From JANMZO01 sp963763135 (GTDB lineage: Bacteria > Actinomycetota > Acidimicrobiia > Acidimicrobiales > JANYDT01): DNA of 64,000 bases. The notes under the pieces are model-generated. The model was not told the DNA's origin, ran no database searches, and was given only the letters and a program-made list of their open reading frames with translations. The DNA is taken from assembly GCA_963763135.1 (NCBI GenBank), contig CAVXNJ010000012.1, positions 1,422,560 to 1,486,559 on the forward strand, given 5' to 3'. Each line of letters starts with the position of its first letter. Position 1 is the first letter of the stretch. The translations under genes and the position numbers were made by a program. This document shows positions 54,704 to 63,711 of the stretch, in pieces.

Positions 54704-55081
54704 ATGAACAATCTTGGTGGTCCGGACCTGCTGCTCTACTTGGTGTTGGCCTTCGGTGGGGCCATGTTCGTAGGCAATCTCTTGGCGCTCGTGCGTCCGC
54801 CGGCGAAGCGACCGGCCGCCAAGCCGGCCGCGTCGTCGAAGCCGGCGACCTCCAAGTCGAAGACCCCCAAATCGTCTGACGGACCTTCTGCGGGTCCGAA
54901 GTCCACCTCTTCGAACGACGCCGCACCGACGCAGGAAGCAAAAGTTGGACCCAAGCCCGGCCCCAAACGTCCGCCGCAGTCCGCTCCGCTGGCGGCTGCG
55001 CCGAGGGGCCGCACTATCGCGATGATGTCCGTCGGCGGCATAGCGTCGCTCTGGGCCTTGGCCACTCTGCTCACCAAATAG
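54704..55081 (+). CDS. Small membrane protein with Pro/Lys/Ser linker, unknown function
   Basis: 125 residues: an N-terminal helix (LLLYLVLAFGGAMFVGNLLALV, about 7-28), a basic and Ser/Pro/Ala-rich middle of about 70 residues, and a C-terminal helix (about 103-122). The two helices would bring both ends to the same side with the linker between. ATG at 54704, seven bases after dnaB, so it is likely co-transcribed. I do not recognise a family. Confidence 0.75.
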   Translation: MNNLGGPDLLLYLVLAFGGAMFVGNLLALVRPPAKRPAAKPAASSKPATSKSKTPKSSDGPSAGPKSTSSNDAAPTQEAKVGPKPGPKRPPQSAPLAAAPRGRTIAMMSVGGIASLWALATLLTK

Positions 55082-55153
55082 CAGCGGAGCGCGCGGCACC
55101 GAGTGTGTACGGGGCGTCCTAGCGAACCGATTGGAGTGCGTGCAACGGCTTAG

Positions 55154-55210
55154 GCCCACGCAAAGGAATCGCACACAATCGCCGGGCTCGGAAGGTTCCT
55201 CGGCGTGGGC
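55154..55210. repeat. Inverted repeat before dcd
   Basis: GCCCACGC (55154-55161) and GCGTGGGC (55203-55210) are perfectly complementary and enclose a GGAAGGTTCC palindrome. It could be a structured leader or a weak terminator for the upstream gene. No gene is seen in the gap 55082-55228. Confidence 0.4.
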
Positions 55211-55228
55211 GACTAATCTGCCTGGTCA

Positions 55229-55795
55229 ATGATTCTTTCTGACCGCTCGATACGTGAAGAGATCGCCAACGAACGGCTGGTCGTCGAGCCGTTCGAGCCG
55301 GCGAATGTGCAGCCGTCGTCCATCGACATACGTCTTGACCGGTACTTCCGGGTGTTCCGCAACCACACGGCGCGGGTCATCGACGTGAAGGAGAACCAGG
55401 AAGACCTCACCGAGCTGGTCGAGATCGGTGAAGACGACTGTTTCATTCTTCATCCCAACGAGTTCGTCCTGGGCGCCACCGCAGAGCGGCTGGCGCTGCC
55501 CGACGATCTCGTGGCCCGCATCGAAGGCAAGTCGAGTCTTGGTCGTCTCGGGCTCCTCATCCACTCGACCGCCGGCTTCATCGACCCCGGTTTCGACGGC
55601 CACATCACGCTCGAACTTTCCAACGTGGCCAACCTGCCGATCACGCTCTATCCCGGTATGAAGGTCGGGCAGGTTAGCTTCCTCCGCATGACCACACCGG
55701 CCGACAACCCGTACGGCTCGACGAAGATCGGCTCCAAGTACCAGGGCCAGCGCGGCCCCACCCCGAGCCGCTACTTCGAGAACTTCACGAAATAA
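55229..55795 (+). CDS. dcd: dCTP deaminase (possibly bifunctional with dUTPase)
   Basis: It deaminates dCTP to dUTP; actinobacterial members often go on to dUMP. The 188-residue protein has MILSDRSIREEI, VQPSSIDIRLD, the catalytic segment IHSTAGFIDPGFDGHITLELSN with the active-site Glu, and a C-terminal SKYQGQRGPTPSRY. ATG at 55229. Trimeric in the family. Whether it also has dUTPase activity cannot be decided from the residues alone. Confidence 0.95.
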   Translation: MILSDRSIREEIANERLVVEPFEPANVQPSSIDIRLDRYFRVFRNHTARVIDVKENQEDLTELVEIGEDDCFILHPNEFVLGATAERLALPDDLVARIEGKSSLGRLGLLIHSTAGFIDPGFDGHITLELSNVANLPITLYPGMKVGQVSFLRMTTPADNPYGSTKIGSKYQGQRGPTPSRYFENFTK

Positions 55796-55856
55796 GTTCA
55801 CTTTGGAGCCTCGTGGCTCCGAAGGTACCGAGATGTCTAGGGCGGGAGAGGCGAAG

Positions 55857-57071
55857 ATGAAACGTCGAATTGCGGTGGTGACCTTCCCACTGATGACGTT
55901 GCTCGCGGCGTGCACAGGAGGTTCCGAACAAGCGTCGACGCCATCGTCGAAAACAGAGGAAACGTCAGCGTCGACCATTGCGGTAACGCCGTCGGAGACT
56001 ACGGGGGCAAAAGTCGCAGCGCTGTCGCAGGCTGATCGGACCGAACTCACCGCGGCGATCGACCGCACGCTCGATGCGAATAGCGTGGGGATCGATGTGA
56101 CGAATGAGTCCGGGCCGGGCACGTCCGATGTCGCTACCGACACGTCGTGGGTGGTGCTCGAAAAGCCCGATCGCATCCGCACGGTCATGGGGGACACCGA
56201 AGTCATTCAGATCGGCCGCGATGCGTATGACAACTTCAAGCCGCTGACGAAAAGCGGCAACTGGCACCACCAGTCGGGCGTTGCGCCACGGGATCCGTTC
56301 GCCGAACTCGAGTCGACGCTGCACTCGGTGAAGATCGATCGACGTGCTGGCAACCAATTCATCGGGACGGCTCCGTTCATTGAGGGGAGAACCACCGAGA
56401 TCAACCTTGAGTTGGCAAATGGCTACGTGACGATGATCCAGCGGACGGTCGTCGGCGATGCTTCGCAAGACGAACCGACCCAGGTAATCACGTACCGGCT
56501 CAGTCAGTTCAACTCGACACCGCCGATTACGGCGCCTCCCAAGGACCTGATCGAGGTGACACCTCCCGGAACCTGTGACGGCATTTTCTGCTCGGCCCCG
56601 ACGAATCAGACACCATCTCCCGTTGAGATTCCCGAGCCAGCAACCGGTGCTCGATCAACCGTGCAATTCCGACCCGTGCTGTCGGAGAAGCCGTCAGGCC
56701 AGTGCGAGTCGATAAGCACGAATCCCAGCCCGACCGAAAACCCCACTCTGCACGGAGACGACGGGTGTCTCCTCCTCGGACCGTCAGCCCTTGAACTCAC
56801 TCATGCGACATCGGTGACGGCCGAAACTCCGGTGTTCCCAGGTAAGACGGCGGACGATATCAACGTCATCATGAAGTTGCGGCCCGAAGATGCAGCGGCC
56901 TTCGATCGGATGGCCGAGGCAAACGTCGGGAAGCGTGTTGCCGTCGTCATGTTCGGGCGGGTGTTGGCGGCTCCGGAAATCTTGGTGGGAGAGTTCAACG
57001 GCAGCGTTGAGTTCTTCGGCATTGCACTCGACGACGCGTCGTTTCTGAAAGCGTCGCTCATCGCCGAATAG
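55857..57071 (+). CDS. Lipoprotein with a SecD P1-head-like C-terminal domain
   Basis: The N-terminus MKRRIAVVTFPLMTLLAACTGG has a clear lipobox (LAAC, Cys19), so the mature 386-residue part is lipid-anchored outside. Its first two-thirds show no family that I recognise. The last ~90 residues (ALELTHATSVTAETPVF..DDINVIMKLRPEDAAAFDRMAEANVGKRVAVVMFGRVLAAPEI..EFNGSVEFFG) follow the order of the SecDF P1 head: ligand strand, LT/AENVGKRLAIVLDGKV-like stretch and GxxxI/V end. ATG at 55857 follows GGGAGAGG. A GGAGCC/GGCTCC hairpin (55805-55820) lies in the leader. A role in export is possible but not shown. Confidence 0.75.
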   Translation: MKRRIAVVTFPLMTLLAACTGGSEQASTPSSKTEETSASTIAVTPSETTGAKVAALSQADRTELTAAIDRTLDANSVGIDVTNESGPGTSDVATDTSWVVLEKPDRIRTVMGDTEVIQIGRDAYDNFKPLTKSGNWHHQSGVAPRDPFAELESTLHSVKIDRRAGNQFIGTAPFIEGRTTEINLELANGYVTMIQRTVVGDASQDEPTQVITYRLSQFNSTPPITAPPKDLIEVTPPGTCDGIFCSAPTNQTPSPVEIPEPATGARSTVQFRPVLSEKPSGQCESISTNPSPTENPTLHGDDGCLLLGPSALELTHATSVTAETPVFPGKTADDINVIMKLRPEDAAAFDRMAEANVGKRVAVVMFGRVLAAPEILVGEFNGSVEFFGIALDDASFLKASLIAE

Positions 57072-57095
57072 GCGCAACTAGGACTACCGCGGTCG

Positions 57096-57728
57096 TCAGA
57101 TTCCGAACGACGCAGTCTTTGTGGCGGAGACGAGGTCGGTCGGACCTTCGACCTTACAGGCGGTTCGAGCCTGGCGGCCGTACGCGAACAGCACCAGTTC
57201 TCCGACCGGACCGGTGACGGTGACAACGGGCGTTCCCTTCTTCGCCTCGATCGTTCCTCGGGCCGGATCGACGAACGTGAGCCCACCCGGTGCGCTACGT
57301 ACGAGCATGCGGCCCATACGGCCGAGTGCACCCCAAAGCGCGTCGCCGAGTTCGGAGGTCAGGGTACGTGGCGTGATGTCTCCGCCACCCCGACGAACGT
57401 CTTCGTGGTGCACGAAAAACTCGACGGTGTTGGCCAATTTGTCGATGGCCGGCAGTCTCGTCGGCGACCAGAACGGCGGTCCACTGCGAACCTGGTCAAC
57501 CAACTTGTCCCAGGGTTGTTTCGCCACCGTCAGCCGAACCTTCTCCCCGTAGCGAGCCACCGCCGGAATGAGGATGCCCGCTGCGGCATCGGGTCGGGTC
57601 TCGCGCACGACAAGATGCGCGGCGAGATCGCGGGTGGTCCAATCTCCACAGAGCGTCGGCGCCTCAGGCCCCACCTCGAGAAACAGGTCGCACAGGGCAG
57701 ATCGTTCGGTACGGGCCGGATTTGTCAT
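57096..57728 (-). CDS. TIGR03085-type metal-binding protein (DinB/maleylpyruvate isomerase-like)
   Basis: A 210-residue protein with a DinB-like four-helix fold: RTERSALCDLFLEVGPEAPTLCGDWTTRDLAAHLVVRE, where the His of AAHL and the FVHHEDVRR histidines would bind metal. The layout and the VHHEDVRR motif match the actinobacterial TIGR03085 group. The activity is unknown; relatives work with mycothiol. It converges with the lipoprotein gene (24-base gap). Confidence 0.8.
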   Translation of the reverse strand: MTNPARTERSALCDLFLEVGPEAPTLCGDWTTRDLAAHLVVRETRPDAAAGILIPAVARYGEKVRLTVAKQPWDKLVDQVRSGPPFWSPTRLPAIDKLANTVEFFVHHEDVRRGGGDITPRTLTSELGDALWGALGRMGRMLVRSAPGGLTFVDPARGTIEAKKGTPVVTVTGPVGELVLFAYGRQARTACKVEGPTDLVSATKTASFGI

Positions 57729-57885
57729 CCGAGCATCGTAGGTTGGCCACCAACTCTAGATTTGTCTGCTCGTCGCCATACCGAGCAAGGTTGGGAGCAA
57801 TCTGCTCGCCCAGCGAGCACAACGACCCAACGTCGCGACGACTTCGGTTCTTGACCTGCAGGTTCGTCGGACTGATCATGGTCCG

Positions 57886-58293
57886 ATGGGCGAAGTCAAG
57901 AGCATGCACGTGTCCGACTGTGTGAGCGGAAACTCGTTTATCCGCTCGACCTGGCACGGCGACAAACGCCTGATGACCGTGAGTATCTGGCAGGACAACG
58001 TGTGTACGTCGGTCACCCGGATCGACACAGCGGGTATGGCCGCCCTGGCTTCGCACTTCACCGCAGCACTCGGCGACGCCGCGAGCCGACCCGTCACCGA
58101 AGATTCGTTTGCTTCGTTCGACTGGACGCCGGAGAGAAGCCGCTGGAGTTGGCGTGGACTCGTCGCTGAGATGCGTTACCGGGTGGCCAGCCGATTCGGT
58201 CGGGCCGACTCCGAATGGGTTCGATCCATGACGTCCGACGCTACGCCTCCGACGTCAGCCGGCGCCGCCGAGTCCGACCACCGAGCGGGCTAG
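57886..58293 (+). CDS. Hypothetical protein (135 aa)
   Basis: I do not recognise this protein. It is soluble, with a region IRSTWHGDKRLMTVSIWQDNVCTSVTRID that could form a small beta-sheet, a Trp-rich stretch (FDWTPERSRWSWRGLVAEMRYRVA) and a low-complexity C-terminus. ATG at 57886; a second ATG six codons on (MHVSDC) is possible. The gap before it, 57729-57885, contains a further CCCAACGTCGCG sequence resembling the right end of the intergenic repeats. Moderate confidence that it is real. Confidence 0.55.
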   Translation: MGEVKSMHVSDCVSGNSFIRSTWHGDKRLMTVSIWQDNVCTSVTRIDTAGMAALASHFTAALGDAASRPVTEDSFASFDWTPERSRWSWRGLVAEMRYRVASRFGRADSEWVRSMTSDATPPTSAGAAESDHRAG

Positions 58294-58295
58294 CA

Positions 58296-58423
58296 ACACG
58301 TTTGGAGGAATTTGGCCGCTGAGCGAGCAGAAACATCCAAACGTCGCGGGGCTGACACCGGTCCGGCGACACGTTTGGAGGAATTTGGCCGCTGAGCGAA
58401 TACAAACATCCAAACGTCGCGGG
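58296..58423. repeat. Two copies of a 55-bp intergenic hairpin repeat
   Basis: 58296-58350 and 58369-58423 are identical except in a four-base block (GCAG/ATAC). Each has arms CGTTTGGA and TCCAAACG (58299-58306 and 58336-58343 in copy 1), followed by GTCGCG. A third, partial copy of the right end (CCCAACGTCGCGA) follows near 58435. The right arm recurs at 562-580 in front of korA, so this is a dispersed element. Confidence 0.9.
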
Positions 58424-58452
58424 TGCAACGTGGCCCAACGTCGCGAAAATAG

Positions 58453-59443
58453 CTACTTGCGGTTGGGGTCGTGGATCGCCGGTTCGACGTAGACGACGCG
58501 GGCTTCGGGTACCGCGGCGCGCAAACGGTCTTCGATGCCATCGATGGCCTGCGCGATTCCGGCGAAGTCGAGCGTGGGATCCAGTTCAACCTTGGTAGCG
58601 ACGAGCAGATCTTCCGGTCCGAGGTGCATGGTGCGAGCGTGAATGAACTTGCGGACCGACGGCGCGCCGGCGATCGTCGACTCGATCTTCGACATGGTCT
58701 CCGGTGAAGCCGCTTCGCCCATGAGGAGGCTCTTCATCTCGACGATGAGGATGATCGCGATCACCCCGAGGAGCGCGCTGATGGCGAGCGTGCCGTAGGC
58801 GTCGAAGTCGGCGTTGTCGGTGATGAGCGTCAGGACCACGCTGACCAGGGCGATCACGAGTCCGATCAACGCACCACTGTCTTCGAGAAGGAGAACCGGA
58901 AGCTCCGGAACCTTCGCGTTGCGGATGAACGACCACCAGCTCTGGTTGCCCTTCAACGGCTTCGACTCGGCCATGGCGGTCCGGAACGAGTAGCTCTCGA
59001 GGCATACGGCGACGAGCAGAATGCCGATGGCGATCGCCGGGCTTTCGAGCTCATGCGGATGGGTCAGCTTCTCGATGCCCTCGTAGAGCGCGAAAAGCGA
59101 GCCGAGGGAAAACAGCACGAGAGCGACCACGAACGACCAGAAGTAACGGGCCATGCCGAAACCGAACTGGTGTCGCGCTGGTCGCATCCTTTTTGGCCTG
59201 CTTCCCACCGAGGAGCAGCAAACCCTGGTTGGTCGTGTCGGCCAACGAGTGGACCGACTCCGCGAGCAACGACGACGAGCGGGTCAGGAGGAACCCGATG
59301 AACTTCGCGATGGCGATGCCGAGATTCGCGACCAGCGCCGCGAGGATCGCCTTGGTTCCGTGCCCACCGTGAGCCCCGCCGTGGTTGTCGCCAGCGGCGT
59401 GGGTCACTGCATCCGCCGCCACGGCATGCTCGTGGTCAGACAC
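58453..59443 (-). pseudogene. Cation diffusion facilitator (CDF) transporter gene broken by a frameshift
   Basis: A CDF-type metal transporter, split into two frames at about 59172. The first frame (GTG at 59443, a His-rich tail DNHGGAHGGHG, then a helix and SSLLAESVHSLADTTNQGLLLLGGKQAKK) continues in another frame as HQFGFGMARYFWSFVVALVLFSLGSLFALYEG, down to the stop at 58453. The SVHSLAD segment carries the family HxxxD site. TM5 with EDSGALIG and a C-terminal cytoplasmic domain (HARTMHLGPEDLLVATKVELD) are also present, as in SLC30A9-like members. A two-base loss or one-base gain at a CACC run explains the break. Otherwise the gene looks intact. It overlaps the upstream gene by eight bases. 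Confidence 0.8.
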
Positions 59444-61676
59444 CGATCTGAATTTCCTTCGGCCCGGACTTCTCGCCCTTCTCAATGGCTTCGAGGAGGT
59501 GCATCGAGATGTCTTGCACGATGACCTCGTCGTGGCCGAGACCCTTCACACCGTCGTCCATCATGATGTAGCAGAAGGGGCAGGCAGTGGCGACGCGCTG
59601 GGCGCCGGTACCGACGAGTTCCTCGGCGCGCTCATCGTTGACCTTGGTGCCGGTGTCTTCTTCCATCCACATGCGGGCGCCACCGGCGCCACAGCACATG
59701 CCCTTGGTGCCGTTGCGGGGAGCTTCGACGATGGAGATTCCCTTGAGCGAACCGAGCACCTTGCGCGGTGCGGTGTACACGTCGTTGTGGCGGCCCAGGT
59801 AGCAGGAGTCGTGGTACACGATGCGCTCGTCGAGGGAAGCGGTCGAAAGGTCGAGGCGACCGTCGGCGATCAGCGTCTCAAGCAGTTGGCTGTGGTGGAC
59901 GACCTCGTAGTGCCCGCCGAGCTGCGGGTACTCGTTGAGCAGGGTGTTGAAGCAGTGCGGGCACTGCGTGATGATCTTCTTCACGCCCATGTTGTTGAGG
60001 CTCTCGACGTTGGCCATGGCGAGCATCTGGAAGATGTACTCGTTGCCGGAGCGGCGGGCGGGGTCGCCGGTGCACTGCTCGTTGGGACCAAGGATGGCGA
60101 AGTCGACGCCGGCGCGGGTGAGCAGCTTGGCCGTGGCCTGGCTGACCTTCTTGTTCTTGTCGTCGAAGGATCCAGCGCAGCCAACCCAGTACAGGTACTC
60201 GTGCTCGAGCGGGTTGGACGGGTCGACGATCGCGACTTCTTCCATGCCCTTGGCCCAGTCGGCGCGCTCGCCCTGACCGATACCCCACGGGTTGCCGGTG
60301 TTTTCCATCGACTTGTAGGCGCTGCCGAGCGAGCTCGGGAAGTCGGACTCCATGAGCGACAGATAGCGGCGCATGTCGAGGATCTTGTCGAGGATTTCGA
60401 TGCCCACGGGGCAGTTCTCGTCGCATGCCTTACAGGTGGTGCAGGACCAGATTTCCTCGGAAGTGATGCGTTCAAAGACGCTCGACGTCTTGACCGTGAT
60501 CTCCGGATCGACCGAAACGGGGGGCGATACCTTGCTGGTCCCGGGACCGGTGAGCGACATCACGGTGCCGACCTTCAGAACGATTTCGCGGGGGTCGAGC
60601 GGCTTGCCGGTGGCGTGAGCTGGGCAGACGGCGGTGCAGCGGCCGCACATGGTGCATGCGTCGGTGTCGAGCAGTTGCTTCCAGGTGAAGTCTTCGATGG
60701 TTGAGACGCCGAAGCTCTCCAGGTTGGTTTCCATCAGGTTCGGCATCGGGCGCATGGCGCCCTTCGGCCGGGGGCGGTCCTTGAGGTACAGGTTCAGCGG
60801 GCTGGTGAACATGTGGCGCAGCTTGGTGATCGGGAGGATCACGAGGAAGATGAAGAACGAGGCGACGTGCAGGCCCCACGCGGCCTGGTGCCAGCGGCCG
60901 ATGTTGGCCGAGCCGTTGAACATGTTCGAAAGGGCGTAGCCGACGTAGCTGAACTTCTCGAAGTCGGGCCGTCCGGCGAGGGCGATGCGGGCCGCTTCGG
61001 CGAGGAAGCCCGATACACCGATGGAAAGGAACGTGATGAGGATGACGGCGTCTTCGGGGCGGTTCTTGATGCGGATGCGGTACGGGCGCTGGATGTAGCG
61101 GCGAACCATCGCCCAGATGATGCCGCCGGAGAAGATCAGACCGGCCGTGTCGCCGAAGGCCGAGTAGCCCTTGTAGACGCCGCCGTGGAGGAACTTCAGG
61201 CTGTTCGGCATCTGGTGGTCGATTTCCAGGACCGTGGTGACGGCGAACAGTGCGAGGAAGCCGAAGTAGATCATCGAGTGCATGATTCCGGCAGCCGGAT
61301 CACGCATCAGGGTCTGCATGTAGACACCGGACCGGAAGTCGCCCATGCGGCGCTTGGCGTTGGCCTTGGTGGTCCGACGGTCGTCGGCCTGACCCCGCTC
61401 CCAGTTCTTCATGCGGTTGGCCGTGGCGAAGGCACCGGCCAGGAAGAGCAGGCACAACACGGTGTAGAAGCCGGCCTGCACGGCGGAAGGGATGTTGCCG
61501 AAGACCTTACGGCTGATATCGGATTCACCGTGTTGTTGGGCGATCGCCCCGATGATTCCCGATACGCCGGTGAGGGCTGCCATGAATACGCCGATAGCAA
61601 TAGCTATCTGGCTAGGCGAACGCCTCTTCGGAGCTTGGGATGTTTCTGAACCAGCGGCGGAAGGTGCTGCAGACAT
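59436..61676 (-). CDS. Membrane-bound Fe-S oxidoreductase, heterodisulfide reductase-like (Rv0338c-like)
   Basis: A 746-residue protein. The N-terminal ~330 residues have five or six hydrophobic helices and resemble the nitrate-reductase-gamma-like membrane part. Two 4Fe-4S motifs follow, CTMCGRCTAVCP and CTTCKACDENCP. The C-terminal half has two CCG-type modules: one around WVGCAGSFD with CPHCFNTLLNEYP, the other around CCGAGGARMWMEE with ACPFCYIMM. This layout (membrane anchor, Fe-S relay, CCG thiol/disulfide site) matches the essential mycobacterial Rv0338c. It probably moves electrons between a quinone and a soluble partner; the partner is unknown. ATG at 61676, with another in frame at 61685; longer frames overlap udk and are rejected. 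Confidence 0.88.
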   Translation of the reverse strand: MSAAPSAAGSETSQAPKRRSPSQIAIAIGVFMAALTGVSGIIGAIAQQHGESDISRKVFGNIPSAVQAGFYTVLCLLFLAGAFATANRMKNWERGQADDRRTTKANAKRRMGDFRSGVYMQTLMRDPAAGIMHSMIYFGFLALFAVTTVLEIDHQMPNSLKFLHGGVYKGYSAFGDTAGLIFSGGIIWAMVRRYIQRPYRIRIKNRPEDAVILITFLSIGVSGFLAEAARIALAGRPDFEKFSYVGYALSNMFNGSANIGRWHQAAWGLHVASFFIFLVILPITKLRHMFTSPLNLYLKDRPRPKGAMRPMPNLMETNLESFGVSTIEDFTWKQLLDTDACTMCGRCTAVCPAHATGKPLDPREIVLKVGTVMSLTGPGTSKVSPPVSVDPEITVKTSSVFERITSEEIWSCTTCKACDENCPVGIEILDKILDMRRYLSLMESDFPSSLGSAYKSMENTGNPWGIGQGERADWAKGMEEVAIVDPSNPLEHEYLYWVGCAGSFDDKNKKVSQATAKLLTRAGVDFAILGPNEQCTGDPARRSGNEYIFQMLAMANVESLNNMGVKKIITQCPHCFNTLLNEYPQLGGHYEVVHHSQLLETLIADGRLDLSTASLDERIVYHDSCYLGRHNDVYTAPRKVLGSLKGISIVEAPRNGTKGMCCGAGGARMWMEEDTGTKVNDERAEELVGTGAQRVATACPFCYIMMDDGVKGLGHDEVIVQDISMHLLEAIEKGEKSGPKEIQIGV

Positions 61677-61748
61677 AGTGCGCATAAAGCTACTTGCCGA
61701 AGCGCGGGAGGGCCGCATTTTGGATGCCAATCTCTTAACGTAGGGGCG

Positions 61749-62387
61749 ATGAATTCGGAAAACGGCCCAGCTTCCAAGGTATTTGTGGTTGGGGTGGCCG
61801 GGGGGACCGGTTCGGGCAAGAGCACCGTCGCTCAGCGCATCATCGCCACGGTCGGCCGGGAGAAGGTCGCCGTGCTCGCTCTCGACTGGTACTACCGCAA
61901 GCAGGACCATCTCTCGTTGAATGAGCGGGCCGCGGTCAACTACGACCACCCCGATGCGTTCGACTGGGAGCTCATGAGCCTCCACGTGCAGGATCTGATC
62001 GCCGGGCGGGCGGTGGAAGTACCCGTCTACGACTTCGCGACGTTCACCCGGCTCGGGGAGACACAGCACCTCCGACCTGCGCCGATCGTCGTGATCGAAG
62101 GAATTCTCGTGCTGTGGGAGCCGACGCTGCGCGAGCAGATGGATCTCAAGGTGTTCGTTGATGCCGATGCCGACGTGCGCTTCATCCGTCGCCTGCAGCG
62201 CGACGTTCATGAACGCGGTCGGTCCCAGGAATCGATCGTGAACCAGTACCTCGGGACCGTCAGGCCGAGTCACCTGTCGTTCATCGAACCGTCGAAGCGC
62301 TACGCCGACGTCATCATCCCCCATGGCGGCCTCAACGAGCCGGCGCTCGAAATGCTGAGCGCCCGGGTCCGGGCTGTGAGCTCGTGA
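61749..62387 (+). CDS. udk: Uridine kinase
   Basis: It phosphorylates uridine and cytidine in pyrimidine salvage. The 212-residue protein has the P-loop GVAGGTGSGKSTVAQRI, LDWYYRKQDHLSLNERAAVNYDHPDAFDWELM with the substrate-binding residues, and the VIEGILVLWEP and RRLQRDVHERGRS regions. ATG at 61749. Its stop overlaps the GTG start of the next kinase. Confidence 0.95.
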   Translation: MNSENGPASKVFVVGVAGGTGSGKSTVAQRIIATVGREKVAVLALDWYYRKQDHLSLNERAAVNYDHPDAFDWELMSLHVQDLIAGRAVEVPVYDFATFTRLGETQHLRPAPIVVIEGILVLWEPTLREQMDLKVFVDADADVRFIRRLQRDVHERGRSQESIVNQYLGTVRPSHLSFIEPSKRYADVIIPHGGLNEPALEMLSARVRAVSS

Positions 62388-63364
62388 GCGATCTTGGAGC
62401 CTCGACCCCGGGTGCCCGCCCATACGTGGTGGTCGTCGGTGGCGCCAACGTTGACCTGAAGGCGCAGACCGCAACGAAGGTCATCGCCGCTACCAGCAAT
62501 CCCGGACACACCTCACTGTCGGCCGGAGGCGTCGGACGCAACATCGCCGAGAACATCGCCCGGCTCGGTACCTTGACCGAACTCGTTGCTGCCATCGGCG
62601 ACGATGTGCTGGGGGAGTGGCTTGTCGCCGAGACCACCGGCGCCGGGGTCGGGGTCGGGCACGTCCACCGAACTTCCGTCGCGACCGGCACGTACACCGC
62701 GGTTCTCGATGTGGACGGTGAACTGATCGTGGCGGTCTCGGCCATGGACGCCACCGACCAGTTCACACAAGCGCGGTTGGCCGACTCGGTGGCACTCAGG
62801 TCCGGTGCGGCGATGATCGTGCTCGACGGAAACCTCCCGGTCGACCTGCTCGGGACCGTCGTCGACGACGCGGCTGCGGCCGGGGTGCGGGTGCTCCTCG
62901 ACCCGGTCAGTGATCCGAAAGCGTTGCGCCTGTCGCCGCTGCTGGCCGCGACCCGTCCGATCCACCTGATCACCCCGAACCGCACCGAGTTGGCTGTTCT
63001 TTCCGGGTTGCCGGTCGGCAACACCTCCGAGATCGAGGTCGCGGCACGCAAGCTCCTCTCCCGCGGCGTCCAGAACGTATGGGTCCGGCTCGGCTCGCAC
63101 GGCAGTCTCTATTTCGAGAGCAGCGGAAAGGGCACGCCGCTTGCGGCCGCCGTCGCGCATGTTCGCGATGTGACGGGCGCAGGTGACGCCATGGCCGGTG
63201 CATTCGTGCATGCGCTGATGGAGGGTCGCTCCCCGATCGAAGCGGCCCGCTTCGCCCACGCCGCCGCGGCCCTGACTATCGCAAGCGAACATACCGTTCG
63301 CCCCGACCTGAGCGCCGATCTGGTCGAAGCTCAACTGCACCGGAGCGACTCAGGCTCTCACTGA
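62384..63364 (+). CDS. PfkB family carbohydrate kinase (pseudouridine kinase-like)
   Basis: A ribokinase-fold sugar kinase of 326 residues. It shows VVVVGGANVDLKAQT at the N-terminus, SAGGVGRNIAENIARLG and the C-terminal signature DVTGAGDAMAGAFVHAL with the catalytic Asp. The GGANVD..LK and AGGVGRNIAEN features resemble PsuK, which phosphorylates pseudouridine, and coupling to udk (GTGA overlap) favours a nucleoside substrate. No psuG (pseudouridine-5'-phosphate glycosidase) gene is nearby, so the substrate is not settled. Confidence 0.88.
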   Translation: MSDLGASTPGARPYVVVVGGANVDLKAQTATKVIAATSNPGHTSLSAGGVGRNIAENIARLGTLTELVAAIGDDVLGEWLVAETTGAGVGVGHVHRTSVATGTYTAVLDVDGELIVAVSAMDATDQFTQARLADSVALRSGAAMIVLDGNLPVDLLGTVVDDAAAAGVRVLLDPVSDPKALRLSPLLAATRPIHLITPNRTELAVLSGLPVGNTSEIEVAARKLLSRGVQNVWVRLGSHGSLYFESSGKGTPLAAAVAHVRDVTGAGDAMAGAFVHALMEGRSPIEAARFAHAAAALTIASEHTVRPDLSADLVEAQLHRSDSGSH

Positions 63365-63455
63365 TCGGCCGGAACTCCGCAGTGCCGCCAAGCACGGATT
63401 TCGTCGATCACGATGATCGCTGTCCAAGTGACGGTGGGGCTCATTGCTGGACGCC

Positions 63456-63668
63456 CTAGGCGCCGACCAGGACAGCAACTGCGGCGGCTACAACTCTGAG
63501 GCGGCGTGTGAGGCGCGCGACAAACGCTCCTACGACCTCTGTGGCCAATGTGATGATGAACCAGATCTCGAACGACTGCGGTGCCGCGCTCACGCACGTG
63601 TTCCATCCGTTGACCGTATCCGTGAACGAGTCGCTTCCGAACGAGTACCGGGGTCGCCCAGCTGTCAC
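63456..63668 (-). CDS. Possible small membrane protein (70 aa) in the gap before hisA
   Basis: The 347-base gap between the PfkB kinase and hisA (63365-63711) has one frame worth noting: GTG at 63668 to TAG at 63456, with a hydrophobic stretch FEIWFIITLATEVVGAF, a basic break (RLTRRLR) and a second short hydrophobic end. It would follow hisA on the minus strand. There is no good ribosome-binding site, and an overlapping frame exists, so it may not be real. Confidence 0.3.
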   Translation of the reverse strand: MTAGRPRYSFGSDSFTDTVNGWNTCVSAAPQSFEIWFIITLATEVVGAFVARLTRRLRVVAAAVAVLVGA

Positions 63669-63711
63669 CAGTCGCCGTCACCAGTGCCTTCGCCTTCTGC
63701 CCTCCCGAAGC

